Assembly (NCBI GenBank): GCA_021836865.1
Contig: JAKBHH010000005.1
Span: 1-64,000 of the forward strand
Length of the DNA stretch: 64,000 nucleotides
DNA from: Acidobacteriota bacterium
Lineage (GTDB): Bacteria > Acidobacteriota > Terriglobia > Terriglobales > Acidobacteriaceae
Direction of reading: 5' to 3'
A model generated the notes under the pieces. The model was not told the DNA's origin. It ran no database searches and saw nothing but the letters and a program-made list of their open reading frames with translations. Below are positions 36,852-45,198 of the stretch, piece after piece. Each line of letters starts with the position of its first letter. Position 1 is the stretch's first letter. Both the position numbers and the translations under genes were made by a program.

Positions 36852-37589
36852 TTAAATTGATTGGACGGGCAAAAGCGTCAGATCGTCCACCATGCCGACC
36901 TCTTTCTGCACGAAAGGCTCTCCGTAGCGGACACCGCCCAGCAGACCATAATGCCGCGCCTCGGCGAAGGTCCGTTCGCGTATCTCATCTTCCGCGACAA
37001 AGAGGCCGCTGCCGGTCGGCTGGTTGGCGTATTGCGATCTGTAAGCCATCAGCGCGGCATGACGCTGTTCGATGAACGGCGTGATGTCCACAATGAAGCT
37101 GGGGCGCACATCGGCGTACAGGCTGGCGTAAACAATCTTGAATGGGCGATGCGGCTGACTGCCGGTTTCCACCTTGGACAAGCCAGCCACAAAGCAGGCC
37201 TCGTAGCCCAGAGTCGCAGTTATCGCATGGTCCGGGTGGCGCGCCTGCCAATAAGGAAGGATGACCACGCGCGGGCGGAGTTCACGCACCACACGCGCAA
37301 TCTTGACCCTGTTTTCCAGCGTATTCGCGACGGCTCCGTCTGGCAGGTCGAGCGCCGCACGCCAGCCCACGCCAAGCAATTGTGCAGCTTCGGCCGCTTC
37401 AGCGGCACGCTCCTGCGCGGTGCCTCGGGTTCCGGCTTCACCCTGTGTCAGATCCAGAATCCCCGTGCGCAGGCCTCTTGCAGCCATCCTCAGCAGCGTG
37501 CCGCCGCAGGTCTGCTCCACGTCGTCGCGGTGCGCTGCAATCGCCAGGACATCAACCGGCAAGGGATCGTCAGCGGAGGCCATGCGCAT
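36852..37589 (-). CDS. bshB1: Bacillithiol biosynthesis deacetylase BshB1 (LmbE family)
   Basis: The protein of 245 residues is a zinc-dependent LmbE-type deacetylase. The metal motif reads 'AAHRDDVEQTCGGTL'; the usual AHPDD has Arg in place of Pro, while His and both Asp are kept. 'LDLTQGEAGTRGT', 'LPYWQARHPDH' and the 'YRSQY' segment match BshB1, which removes acetyl from N-acetylglucosaminyl-malate. bshA and bshC are not in the window. The start ATG overlaps the stop of the upstream lipoprotein gene by one base (TGATG), so translation is coupled. A related mycothiol-type or general GlcNAc deacetylase is the alternative. Confidence 0.85.
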   Translation of the reverse strand: MRMASADDPLPVDVLAIAAHRDDVEQTCGGTLLRMAARGLRTGILDLTQGEAGTRGTAQERAAEAAEAAQLLGVGWRAALDLPDGAVANTLENRVKIARVVRELRPRVVILPYWQARHPDHAITATLGYEACFVAGLSKVETGSQPHRPFKIVYASLYADVRPSFIVDITPFIEQRHAALMAYRSQYANQPTGSGLFVAEDEIRERTFAEARHYGLLGGVRYGEPFVQKEVGMVDDLTLLPVQSI

Positions 37590-39034
37590 CAGTAGACCGT
37601 GTTATTCGCGTCGGTCGTGCCGTCCATATAAGCCACGTCGTAGGCCGTGCCGGTCACAGTGACGTATTGATTGTTGATTGCTGAACCATCGTGCGTGCTG
37701 TAGATGTACACTTGGCCCCCTTGCGCCACATAAACCTTGTGGAGCCCCTCGACATCCGCAATGCCCGTCAGATCGCCCAGATAGGGCTCAATCATCGTCA
37801 CGCTGTTGGTCGATGTGTTGAACATCGTCAGGCAGCCATACGGTTGCCCCTTGGCAAAGCGCTCACCGTTGTTGCACTTCGTCATTCCAATCCACAGCGT
37901 ATTGTCGTCCGCCAGCAGCATCCGGCTCACGCCGCCCGGAAATCCATCGCTGATTGGGGTCGCACTCCCCGCGGTATTGTTCAACAGATTCAGGGCTGTA
38001 AGATTGCCCGTGAACAAGCCATCTGGCTGTAGCTGCTGACCAACCACATACATCGTGGATCCGACGACAAGTGCATTGCTTGATCCCCCGGGTATGGGGA
38101 TAAAGGAAAGTGATCCCGTCTTCGGCAACGTACCGGACTGCTGCCCGATCTGGAAAATAAGCGGATTCACCGCGAGTGGTGTGACAGAGGAAGCGGTCCC
38201 GCCGCATTCAGGTCCACAGTTCAGGATGTACGCCGTCCCGCCATCCGATGAAAAGACAGCCTTGATGGGGCGGTCAAACTTGAGTGGAGCGCCATAGTAG
38301 TTGCCGGTCGAGTCGATATTGTCTGGGCTCTGGACCTGCAGCAGACACCAAAGGGGCGCATTCTGCGGCTCGCAATCGACTGCGGCCTTCGGCCAATTAC
38401 CGGGGCCACCCGCATAGGTGATCGTTTGCGCGGCGGTAAGCTGGCGCATGTAGTAGACGTAATCTGAATTCTGGACAAATGCCAGCGCTACCGAGCCGCC
38501 CGTGTTGACACTCACGCGGTAAACACCCGGCAGACTCAGATTTGCCTCCTGGCTCGTACTACGATCGATCGCGGTTACGACGTGCGCCGACGGGCTGGCT
38601 GCAAAGGCGTACACCTGGCTGCGCGTCACAAACACACTCGATGAAACGCCATTCAGGCCCGACACGTTCCCATTCGTTGCTTCTTTTGCGTAATTAATGA
38701 ACGTCAGGCTGCCATCCCCGGAGCCGTAGACAGCACCTGTCTGCTCTTCCGGCATGTTCTGGATGGTGACCGGAAGCGCCCCCGCATACCCCGTGATGGA
38801 ATACGTCTTGTTTATGTTGTCGTAGGCGTAACGTATGTCGTAATAAGCATCCACAAACTCGAGCGCACCCCTGGTAAACGAGCTGGGGTTCTGGATTGCA
38901 ATCAGGACCCGGTGCAGCAATCCGCTCGGCGGCAACACGCGGCCCGCGAAGTAGGTTGTGGAACCGCACCCTGCCAGAACAATTGCAGCCGCCAGTGCCC
39001 CGACGGTGCTCAACCATAGACTTCTCTTCTTCAA
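37589..39034 (-). CDS. Secreted lipoprotein, beta-propeller-like, unknown function
   Basis: The protein of about 481 residues has a lipoprotein signal: 'LKKRSLWLSTVGALAAAIV' and then lipobox 'LAGC'. The remainder is rich in Gly, Ser, Thr and short beta-like repeats ('GGVSRMLLADDNTLWIGMT', 'GLHKVYVAQGGQVYIY'), as in YVTN-type beta-propellers. No catalytic motif is seen. The start is proposed at TTG 39034, directly before the signal, with GAGG upstream; the open frame extends to 39247 without signal-like sequence. It is translationally coupled to bshB1. Function is unknown; envelope binding or scaffolding is a guess. Confidence 0.7.
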   Translation of the reverse strand: MKKRSLWLSTVGALAAAIVLAGCGSTTYFAGRVLPPSGLLHRVLIAIQNPSSFTRGALEFVDAYYDIRYAYDNINKTYSITGYAGALPVTIQNMPEEQTGAVYGSGDGSLTFINYAKEATNGNVSGLNGVSSSVFVTRSQVYAFAASPSAHVVTAIDRSTSQEANLSLPGVYRVSVNTGGSVALAFVQNSDYVYYMRQLTAAQTITYAGGPGNWPKAAVDCEPQNAPLWCLLQVQSPDNIDSTGNYYGAPLKFDRPIKAVFSSDGGTAYILNCGPECGGTASSVTPLAVNPLIFQIGQQSGTLPKTGSLSFIPIPGGSSNALVVGSTMYVVGQQLQPDGLFTGNLTALNLLNNTAGSATPISDGFPGGVSRMLLADDNTLWIGMTKCNNGERFAKGQPYGCLTMFNTSTNSVTMIEPYLGDLTGIADVEGLHKVYVAQGGQVYIYSTHDGSAINNQYVTVTGTAYDVAYMDGTTDANNTVY

Positions 39035-39365
39035 AATCCCATACCTCGACAGAGCGTGCGGAGTGTGCCGACGCCTTTTAGGTGAATACGATAACCGGCG
39101 GTTGCAGCTCGCCCGGAACGGGCCAGAACTGCCCGCCTGAACTCGATTCCTGCATCCCTTTAGACTCTCGAAGTATAACAAAGCAGCCTGACCCTCTGAC
39201 GGGTCGGCCTCCAGGCGATTGGAGAGCCCCCGGCGGACTCTGCGCACGTCCGAGCATCACGCTGACTCCTGCTGTCCAGGCGCAGGACTCGGTTCCCGAT
39301 CGTACGGGTCGGGCGAACACTCCGCCGACGCAACTTCGGTCTTGATGCGTTAGCATGACAACAGA
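39035..39365. other. Divergent intergenic region before the homocysteine methyltransferase gene
   Basis: No gene is visible in these 331 bases. A small stem, GACCC/GGGTC, lies near 39190-39207, and several GC-rich words could fold. I looked for SAM, SAH and cobalamin riboswitch features, which would suit the downstream methionine gene, but could not establish a consensus core. Promoters for the two divergent genes must be here. Confidence 0.4.
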
Positions 39366-41240
39366 ATGCCGCAATTCAGTGACATCCTTGCCGGTCAACC
39401 CGCGCTCGCCGACGGCGCCATGGGCACAGTCCTCTACGCGCGCGGCATCTTCATCAACCGCTGCTATGACGAGCTGAACCTCTCCGATCCCGGCCTGATC
39501 ATGGCCGTGCATGAGGAGTACCTGCAGGCGGGCGCACAGATTCTGGAATCCAATACCTTCGGCGCGAACCGCTTCCGTCTCTCTCGCCATGGGCTGGGCA
39601 GCAAGGTGGCGGAGATCAACACCGCTGGAGTGCGGATTGCCCGCGAGGCTGTTGCGCACCTGCGCGAGAAGCAGGCGGGCGAGGCCTGGGTCGCCGGTTC
39701 GGTCGGCCCGCTCGGTGTCCGGCTGGAACCGCTCGGCAAGACCGGCCTCGAAGAAGCTCGCGCCGCATTCGCCGAGCAGATCCGCGCATTGGCCGAAGCC
39801 GGCGCAGATCTCCTCATCATTGAAACAATGCCGGCTCTCAATGAGGCCCGTGAAGCACTGCTTGCCGCTGAAGAGACCGCGCCTCATCTGCCCGTGCTGG
39901 TCATGGTCACCGTTGACGACGAGAGCAACTGTCTTGACGGATCCTCCCCGCAACAGGCCGCGGCGCTACTCACCGAGTGGGGCGCGGGAGCGATCGGCGT
40001 CAACTGCTCCACGGGGCCCTCCGCCGTACTCACCGCCGTTGAAGCGATGCGCTCTGCCACCACGCTGCCCATCGCCGCCATGCCCAACGCCGGCCTGCCG
40101 CGCGCCGTCGAAGGCCGCAACATCTATCTCTGCTCGCCCGAGTACATGGCCAGTTTTGCGCGCAAGGCCATCGCCGCGGGGGCACAGATTGTCGGCGGCT
40201 GCTGCGGCACCACGCCCAACCATATCCGCGCCATGCGCTCGGCCATGCGAGCCATCGACGCACAAACGCGCGTCGCCGAAGGCCACGCCACCGCCGTGCT
40301 CAGCAACGAAACGCCGCCGGCTTCACTCGGCCAACGCTCGCGGCTTGGTTCCCTCATCGAACAGGGAACTTTTGTCACGATGGTCGAGATAGTACCGCCC
40401 AAAGGAATCGACTGCTCCGCCGAAATCGAAGGCGCGCAGCTTCTAGCGCAGCTCGGCGTCCACTCCATCAACGTGCCGGACTCGCCGCGCGCCTCGGCCC
40501 GCATGAGCGCGCAGAGCCTCTGCATCCAGATTCAGCAGCAAACCAGCATCGAGACGGTCCTCCACTACACCTGCCGCGATCGCAATGTGCTGTCCATCCA
40601 GTCGGACCTCCTGGGAGCGTCGTCCATCGGCCTCCGCAACATACTTTGCCTCACAGGCGACCCGCCCAAACTGGGCAATTACCCGGATGCCACCGCGGTG
40701 TTCGACGTGGATTCAATCGGCCTCGTAAACCTGGTGCGACGCCTCAACCACGGGCTCGACATCGGGGCAAACTCGATCGGAGCCTCGACGAATTTCACCA
40801 TAGGCGTCGCGGCCAACCCTGGCGCACCGGACATCGAGCACGAACTGCGCCGCTTCGCTTTTAAGGTGGAGGCAGGCGCGGAGTACGCCATCACCCAGCC
40901 GGTCTTTGACCTGCGCCTTCTGGAAGAGTTCCTCGAACGCATCGAGCAGCATCGCATTCCCGTCATTGCAGGCATCTGGCCTCTTACCAGCCTGCGCAAC
41001 GCAGAGTTCATGAAGAACGATCTGCGTGTCTCCATGCCGGAGGAAATCATGCTGCACATGGCGCAGGCTGACACGCCGGAAGCGGCGCGCAAGGAAGGCA
41101 TCAAGATCGCGCAGCAGATGATGGAGGCCGTCCGTCCCTACGTGCAGGGTGTGCAGGTCAGCGCGCCCTTTGGCCGCTACGCCGCCGCTGCCGAAGTCAT
41201 TGCGAGCGTGCTGCCGCCTGCGCCCAGGATGAAGGAGTAA
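39366..41240 (+). CDS. Bifunctional homocysteine S-methyltransferase / 5,10-methylenetetrahydrofolate reductase
   Basis: The protein of 624 residues is a fusion. Residues about 1-290 form a homocysteine methyltransferase barrel with 'LADGAMGTVLYARG', the first zinc Cys in 'IGVNCSTGP' and the Cys pair in 'VGGCCGTTPNHIRAM'. Residues about 320-620 are a MetF-type FAD reductase with 'MVEIVPPKGID', 'INVPDSPRASARMS', 'CLTGDPP' and 'EYAITQPVFD'. The fusion would produce and use methyl-THF for methionine synthesis. Known relatives such as YitJ have this layout. No strong ribosome site precedes the ATG. xseB follows after five bases. Confidence 0.92.
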   Translation: MPQFSDILAGQPALADGAMGTVLYARGIFINRCYDELNLSDPGLIMAVHEEYLQAGAQILESNTFGANRFRLSRHGLGSKVAEINTAGVRIAREAVAHLREKQAGEAWVAGSVGPLGVRLEPLGKTGLEEARAAFAEQIRALAEAGADLLIIETMPALNEAREALLAAEETAPHLPVLVMVTVDDESNCLDGSSPQQAAALLTEWGAGAIGVNCSTGPSAVLTAVEAMRSATTLPIAAMPNAGLPRAVEGRNIYLCSPEYMASFARKAIAAGAQIVGGCCGTTPNHIRAMRSAMRAIDAQTRVAEGHATAVLSNETPPASLGQRSRLGSLIEQGTFVTMVEIVPPKGIDCSAEIEGAQLLAQLGVHSINVPDSPRASARMSAQSLCIQIQQQTSIETVLHYTCRDRNVLSIQSDLLGASSIGLRNILCLTGDPPKLGNYPDATAVFDVDSIGLVNLVRRLNHGLDIGANSIGASTNFTIGVAANPGAPDIEHELRRFAFKVEAGAEYAITQPVFDLRLLEEFLERIEQHRIPVIAGIWPLTSLRNAEFMKNDLRVSMPEEIMLHMAQADTPEAARKEGIKIAQQMMEAVRPYVQGVQVSAPFGRYAAAAEVIASVLPPAPRMKE

Positions 41241-41245
41241 GACCC

Positions 41246-41467
41246 ATGCCATCCTTTGAAGAGTCTCTGCAAAAACTTGAAAGCATTGTCGAGCAGATGG
41301 AGAAGGGCGACCTCAGCCTGGAGGACTCGCTCAAGCTGTTTGAAGAGGGCGTGGCTCTCTCGACGGCCTGCAAGAAAGAACTGGACGAGGCCGAAGGCAA
41401 GGTCCAGATGCTCATCAAGCAACGCGACGGCTCCTTCAAGACCGAGCTGTTTCCCCCGGAAAAGTAA
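41246..41467 (+). CDS. xseB: Exodeoxyribonuclease VII small subunit
   Basis: The protein of 73 residues is almost all helical and matches XseB: 'SFEESLQKLESIVEQMEKGD', 'LSLEDSLKLFEEGVAL' and 'CKKELDEAEGKVQML'. Several copies bind one XseA to form the single-strand nuclease of exonuclease VII. xseA is not in the window. GGAG at the end of the upstream gene serves as ribosome site, so the two are co-transcribed. It converges with an aldo/keto reductase gene. Confidence 0.95.
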   Translation: MPSFEESLQKLESIVEQMEKGDLSLEDSLKLFEEGVALSTACKKELDEAEGKVQMLIKQRDGSFKTELFPPEK

Positions 41468-41534
41468 CCCGCTCACCGCGTTGACGTACGCGGATCCCCC
41501 TTCGATCCTCCATTGAATATTCCAGCGCTGTGCC

Positions 41535-42548
41535 TCACCCAAGCATCTGCGGCCGGTGCGCTGTTCCGTCAAAGTGGGTGCTCGTCTTGTAGAGCTCGAA
41601 CTTGCCTTCCTGCGAGGCGGCTTTTGTGCGATCGAGCAGGCTGGCCACCTGCGCCTCAGACAGTGGCTGAAAACTTCGTGCCGCTTGCAGCGCCTGGTCG
41701 AGCACTGCCTGATTGTCGATGCCCGTAATTTGGGTCGAGATGGGCAAGTTGAGACAGTAGTGCAGGCACTCGATCGGTTTCACGGTCTTGCTGTCGAGGA
41801 TGAAGTGGTCGCCGAATGCCTTCATGCCTAACGCGCCGATGTTTTCGCGATTCAGCACGGGTAACACATCATGGACAAAGCTGCGGAAGTGCGCGTCCAT
41901 CACGTTAAGTGGCATCTGCACGGCGTCAAAGTGGAAGCTGCGCGCACGCGCCTCCTCCAGCATGCGCAGGTGTACATACGGGTCTTTGTGGCCGGTGAAG
42001 CCAATGTAGCGAACCTTGCCCGCCTTCTTCGCGTCCAGCATCGCCTCCATCGCGCCCCCCTCGGCGAAGATGCGGTCGGGGTCTTCGAGGCGGATGACCT
42101 CGTGAAACTGCATCAGGTCGACGTGGTCGGTTTGCAGGCGTTGTAACGATTCGTTGATCTGCTGCGCGGCGGCAGCTTTGGTGCGACCATCGATCTTCGT
42201 CATCAGAAAAATCTTGTTCCGATAGCCGTCCGCCAGCGCCTTGCCCATGCGCGCCTCACTCACGCCGTCGTTGTAATCCCAGCAATTGTCCATAAAGGTG
42301 ATGCCACGGTCGATCGCCTGGCGAATCAGCTGAATGGACTCCTGCTCCTCAAGCGATGGCTTGCCGATGTGATAGCCGCCAAGGCCAATGGCCGATATAC
42401 GCTCCCCGGTGCTGCCCAGCGTGCGATAGATCATGCCCTCTGCCTCGGGCGTCTTTCCCTCCGCGTGCAGCATGGGCGTCAAAAGACGCTCTGTGGCCGC
42501 CACGCTCACCGCCGTCGTTGCCGTCTTCAAAAAATCGCGCCGATCCAT
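41535..42548 (-). CDS. Aldo/keto reductase with Tat signal
   Basis: The protein of 337 residues begins with a Tat signal ('MDRRDFLKTATTAVSVAATE'). An aldo/keto reductase barrel follows: 'RTLGSTGERISAIGLGGYHI', catalytic Asp and Tyr in 'GITFMDNCWDYNDGVSE', the catalytic Lys in 'FLMTKIDGRTK' and 'VDLMQFHEV'. Such exported reductases are common in Acidobacteria-like genomes; substrate unknown. GGAGGAAGT precedes the ATG. It is the last gene of the minus-strand run lpxL-lpxD-mobB-like. Confidence 0.87.
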   Translation of the reverse strand: MDRRDFLKTATTAVSVAATERLLTPMLHAEGKTPEAEGMIYRTLGSTGERISAIGLGGYHIGKPSLEEQESIQLIRQAIDRGITFMDNCWDYNDGVSEARMGKALADGYRNKIFLMTKIDGRTKAAAAQQINESLQRLQTDHVDLMQFHEVIRLEDPDRIFAEGGAMEAMLDAKKAGKVRYIGFTGHKDPYVHLRMLEEARARSFHFDAVQMPLNVMDAHFRSFVHDVLPVLNRENIGALGMKAFGDHFILDSKTVKPIECLHYCLNLPISTQITGIDNQAVLDQALQAARSFQPLSEAQVASLLDRTKAASQEGKFELYKTSTHFDGTAHRPQMLG

Positions 42549-42584
42549 ACTTCCTCCGTCTTGCCTTGTGGGCCTACTCCATAC

Positions 42585-43121
42585 TCAGTGAGGCATCAGC
42601 CTCACACGAAGCCATTGTTGCAGCGGCGGCGAGACGCGGTCGAATGCGGCCAGGTGAAAGACGGGCTTTCCCAGGCCAGGCATCTCCCCATCGGGACCAC
42701 GCAGGATGGTCGCGTCTGCCCGCCGCCGGAGCCTTTCAAAGGATGGCTTTCGCTCGCCGTCTGCTCCTGCATCGACCGCGAGGCAGACATCCGGCTGCAA
42801 ACAATCCACCATTCGATTGGACTCGAAGATCAAGGGGGAATCGCGCTCTACACGCGACCAAAGCGTGTGGATGACCTGTGCAAGCATCTCATCCCGCGCA
42901 GAAACGAGCAGCGCACGGCTCGCCCCGGCAGCCAGATACCGCGCAGTGTCGGTCGTCTGCCCTGCGGTGGTCTCTTCCCAGATGGGTTCACGCTCGCCGT
43001 GTGCGTGGCTGGTGATTTTAACCGCAGTCCAGGCAAACTCGCGCAGAGCCGCAATCAGTCCGCAGATGACTGCGGTCTTCCCCACGCTTTTACCGCTGCC
43101 CCCAACAAGGATGACTGGCAC
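42585..43121 (-). CDS. MobB-like P-loop NTPase
   Basis: The protein of 178 residues begins 'PVILVGGSGKSVGKTAVICG', a Walker A loop of the type found in MobB-like and dethiobiotin-synthetase-like proteins. 'AVKITSHAHGE' resembles the MobB segment 'KHxHH', and 'LIFESNRMVDCLQPD' is the downstream nucleotide-binding block. A role in molybdopterin guanine dinucleotide assembly is possible, but no other cofactor gene is near, so function is uncertain. The start is GTG 43121. Its AAGGAG ribosome site is formed by the last codons and stop of lpxD. Confidence 0.72.
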   Translation of the reverse strand: MPVILVGGSGKSVGKTAVICGLIAALREFAWTAVKITSHAHGEREPIWEETTAGQTTDTARYLAAGASRALLVSARDEMLAQVIHTLWSRVERDSPLIFESNRMVDCLQPDVCLAVDAGADGERKPSFERLRRRADATILRGPDGEMPGLGKPVFHLAAFDRVSPPLQQWLRVRLMPH

Positions 43122-43123
43122 AC

Positions 43124-44149
43124 CTACTCCTTGCCGTTAGACTTGCCGTGGCTCTTGGCAAGGCGGGCGAGCGTGGCCTGCTCCCGCAGCACCTGTTTGA
43201 GCGGACGCGCCGGCGTGCCGAAGAAGACCGTTCCAGGCTTGTGGCCTTCATTGGTCAGCGTTTTGCCGTTAAAGACGCCGGACTGGCCGCCCAGGATGAC
43301 TCCGGGGCCGACGTGTGCGTGGTCGCCGATGCCCACCTGTCCTGCAATCACCGCCCCGCTGCCCACCGTGCTTGAACCCGAGATTCCCGTCAGCGCCACG
43401 AGAATTACGTTCTCGCCAATCTCGCAGTTGTGTCCCACGTGGACGAGATTGTCAATCTTCGTTCCCCTGCCGATGCGCGTCTCCTTCAGCGCGCCGCGGT
43501 CAATCGTTGAGTTTGCCCCGATCTCCACATCGTCTTCAATCACCAGGGTGCCTTGCTGCGGAAATTGAGTGTAAGCGCCCGTCTTCGCGTCGCGCACATA
43601 GCCAAAACCGTCCGCGCCTAGCACCGCCCCGGCGTGGACCAGCACACGATCTCCCAGTGTGACGCCGGGATAGAGCACGGCGCGCGGATAGATGCGGCAA
43701 TCGGCGCCAATGCGGACTCCGTGACCGATGATCGCGCCCGCCTCGATGCGAGTGCCCGCGCCAATTTCCGCGCCGGCCTCAACCACCGCGACGGCGCCGA
43801 CCGTCACGCCTGCGCCCAGGCTGGCAGTCGCAGCGACAATTGCTGCGGGGTGGATGCCTGCTGCAGAGGGCAGCGGAGCGAGCAGCTTGGCCGCGCGAGC
43901 AAACCAGAGACGGGGCTGATCGGTCTCAACGATAGACTTGCCGGGCGGGTAGGCGTCCGCTTGGCCCGGCTGCAACACAATCACGCCCGCGTTGCTGCCC
44001 AGCGCTTCCGCAATCGTTGCTCTTGTGTCCGAGAAAATCAGATCAAAAAGGCCAGCTCGCTCACAGGAACTTACGTCTTTGACGTTCCACCCCGGATCGC
44101 CCTGCGCCAGCTTGCCCCCCAGCTTCTCTACCAGCTCACCCAGCGTCAT
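43124..44149 (-). CDS. lpxD: UDP-3-O-acylglucosamine N-acyltransferase
   Basis: The protein of 341 residues has an N-terminal uridine-binding domain (about 1-100, 'MTLGELVEKLGGKLAQGDPG') and a left-handed beta-helix of hexapeptide repeats. The catalytic His lies in 'IDNLVHVGHNCEIGENVI', and the tail reads 'GTPARPLKQVLREQATLARL'. It adds the N-linked acyl chain in the third step of lipid A synthesis, in the cytoplasm. The open frame reaches 44398, but ATG 44149 starts at the family N-terminus and has a GAGAGAG site. It lies 13 bp after the acyltransferase gene in one operon. Confidence 0.9.
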   Translation of the reverse strand: MTLGELVEKLGGKLAQGDPGWNVKDVSSCERAGLFDLIFSDTRATIAEALGSNAGVIVLQPGQADAYPPGKSIVETDQPRLWFARAAKLLAPLPSAAGIHPAAIVAATASLGAGVTVGAVAVVEAGAEIGAGTRIEAGAIIGHGVRIGADCRIYPRAVLYPGVTLGDRVLVHAGAVLGADGFGYVRDAKTGAYTQFPQQGTLVIEDDVEIGANSTIDRGALKETRIGRGTKIDNLVHVGHNCEIGENVILVALTGISGSSTVGSGAVIAGQVGIGDHAHVGPGVILGGQSGVFNGKTLTNEGHKPGTVFFGTPARPLKQVLREQATLARLAKSHGKSNGKE

Positions 44150-44162
44150 CCGTCTCTCTCCT

Positions 44163-45065
44163 CTAGTAAAGACCCGGCTCGCCCGCGGGCCTCGTCTTCC
44201 AGCGCCGATGAATCCACAGCCACTGGTCAGGATAGCGCCTGATCCATGCCTCGGTAGCCGCGGCGCACTGTTGCGTGGCCGCCAGCACATCGGCCTCCGC
44301 GTCGCCGGTGCGCGCAAACTCCAACTCCGGGCCGAAGTGCAGCACATACTGCCCCTCATCCTGCTCCCACAGCATAAAGCCGGGCAGCACCGCCGCACCG
44401 GTCTTGAGCGCCACCCGCGCCAGGCCTGAACCCGTGCATGCCTTGCGTCCGAAGAAGTCTACAAAAACACCCTGCGGCGGCGTCATGTTGGTGTCCATCA
44501 GGATGCCGACGGTTTGGCCCTCATGCATGGCCTTCAACAGGCCGCGCGCAAAGTCATCCTTGTGCAATACGCGATTTCCGTGCAGACAGCGGATGCCGTT
44601 GACGAACTCATCGAGCGGGCGATTGTCGAGACGCCGGATGACCATGCTCATCGGATAGCCCATCAGCGAGTGGTAAAAGCTTGACAGCTCCCACGCACCC
44701 AGGTGGCCTGTGAGCACCAGCACGCCTTTGCCGCGGTCTCGCGCTGCCAGGTAGTGGTCCAGGCCCTCGGTGCGAATCCAGGCGCGCGTGTTCTGCGGCG
44801 TGTAGCGCTTCATGCGGCAGAACTCAACGAGCTGCCAGCCCAGATGCCGGTAGACGCCGCGCAGTATCTTTTCTCTTGATGCAGAAGAGCGTTCCGGAAG
44901 AGCGAGTTGCAGGTTGCGCTGGCCCACGCGGCGTAGCCGGCCCAGTCCCAGGTACACAGCCCAGGCCAGCACTCCGGCAATCAGCCGCGCCCATGAGCGC
45001 GGCATGCGCCCCAGGACGCGCACCACTGCCAGCACCAGCCCGGATTCAAGCTCTTCCCGCATCAT
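44163..45065 (-). CDS. Lipid A late acyltransferase family protein (LpxL/HtrB-like)
   Basis: The protein of 300 residues matches the lysophospholipid/lipid A acyltransferase family. It has an N-terminal membrane segment ('LIAGVLAWAVYLGLG'), 'RNLQLALPE', the catalytic H-x4-E in 'LTGHLGAWELSS', 'YRNL'-like region replaced by 'MVIRRLDNRPLDEFV', 'VGILMDTNMTP' and the end motif 'WLWIHRRWKTRP'. It would add a secondary acyl chain to lipid A at the inner membrane. Placement beside lpxD supports lipid A work. Which position is acylated cannot be read from sequence. Confidence 0.85.
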   Translation of the reverse strand: MMREELESGLVLAVVRVLGRMPRSWARLIAGVLAWAVYLGLGRLRRVGQRNLQLALPERSSASREKILRGVYRHLGWQLVEFCRMKRYTPQNTRAWIRTEGLDHYLAARDRGKGVLVLTGHLGAWELSSFYHSLMGYPMSMVIRRLDNRPLDEFVNGIRCLHGNRVLHKDDFARGLLKAMHEGQTVGILMDTNMTPPQGVFVDFFGRKACTGSGLARVALKTGAAVLPGFMLWEQDEGQYVLHFGPELEFARTGDAEADVLAATQQCAAATEAWIRRYPDQWLWIHRRWKTRPAGEPGLY

Positions 45066-45147
45066 TGTGGCAAAAGCTTAGTGTAGGGCATGGACGGTAG
45101 GCATTCGGGGGTCGACGCAGCATCATGACAGCCGTCTGCCGCGCAAT

Positions 45148-45178
45148 GAAAAGGACGGCCCGCTCGCGGACCGCCCTT
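45148..45178 (-). terminator. Intrinsic terminator of the SYLF gene
   Basis: Two 13-base arms (45151-45163 and 45166-45178) pair at 11 positions around a two-base loop. On the minus strand a short T-run follows (complement of 45149-45152). It lies about 20 bases past the SYLF-gene stop. Confidence 0.65.
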
Positions 45179-45198
45179 CCTTGCTGCTTCAGCGTTGC

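Noticed and set aside
39035-39365. Possible SAM/SAH riboswitch before the methionine-synthesis fusion
   Set aside because: Suitable gene context, but no conserved core or pairing pattern of a known class could be matched by eye.
39078-39953. Minus-strand open frame of 291 codons
   Set aside because: It covers the start of the homocysteine methyltransferase gene in antisense and shows no domain.
42369-43568. Plus-strand open frame of 399 codons
   Set aside because: It crosses three genes on the opposite strand (aldo/keto reductase, MobB-like, lpxD) that all have strong motifs.
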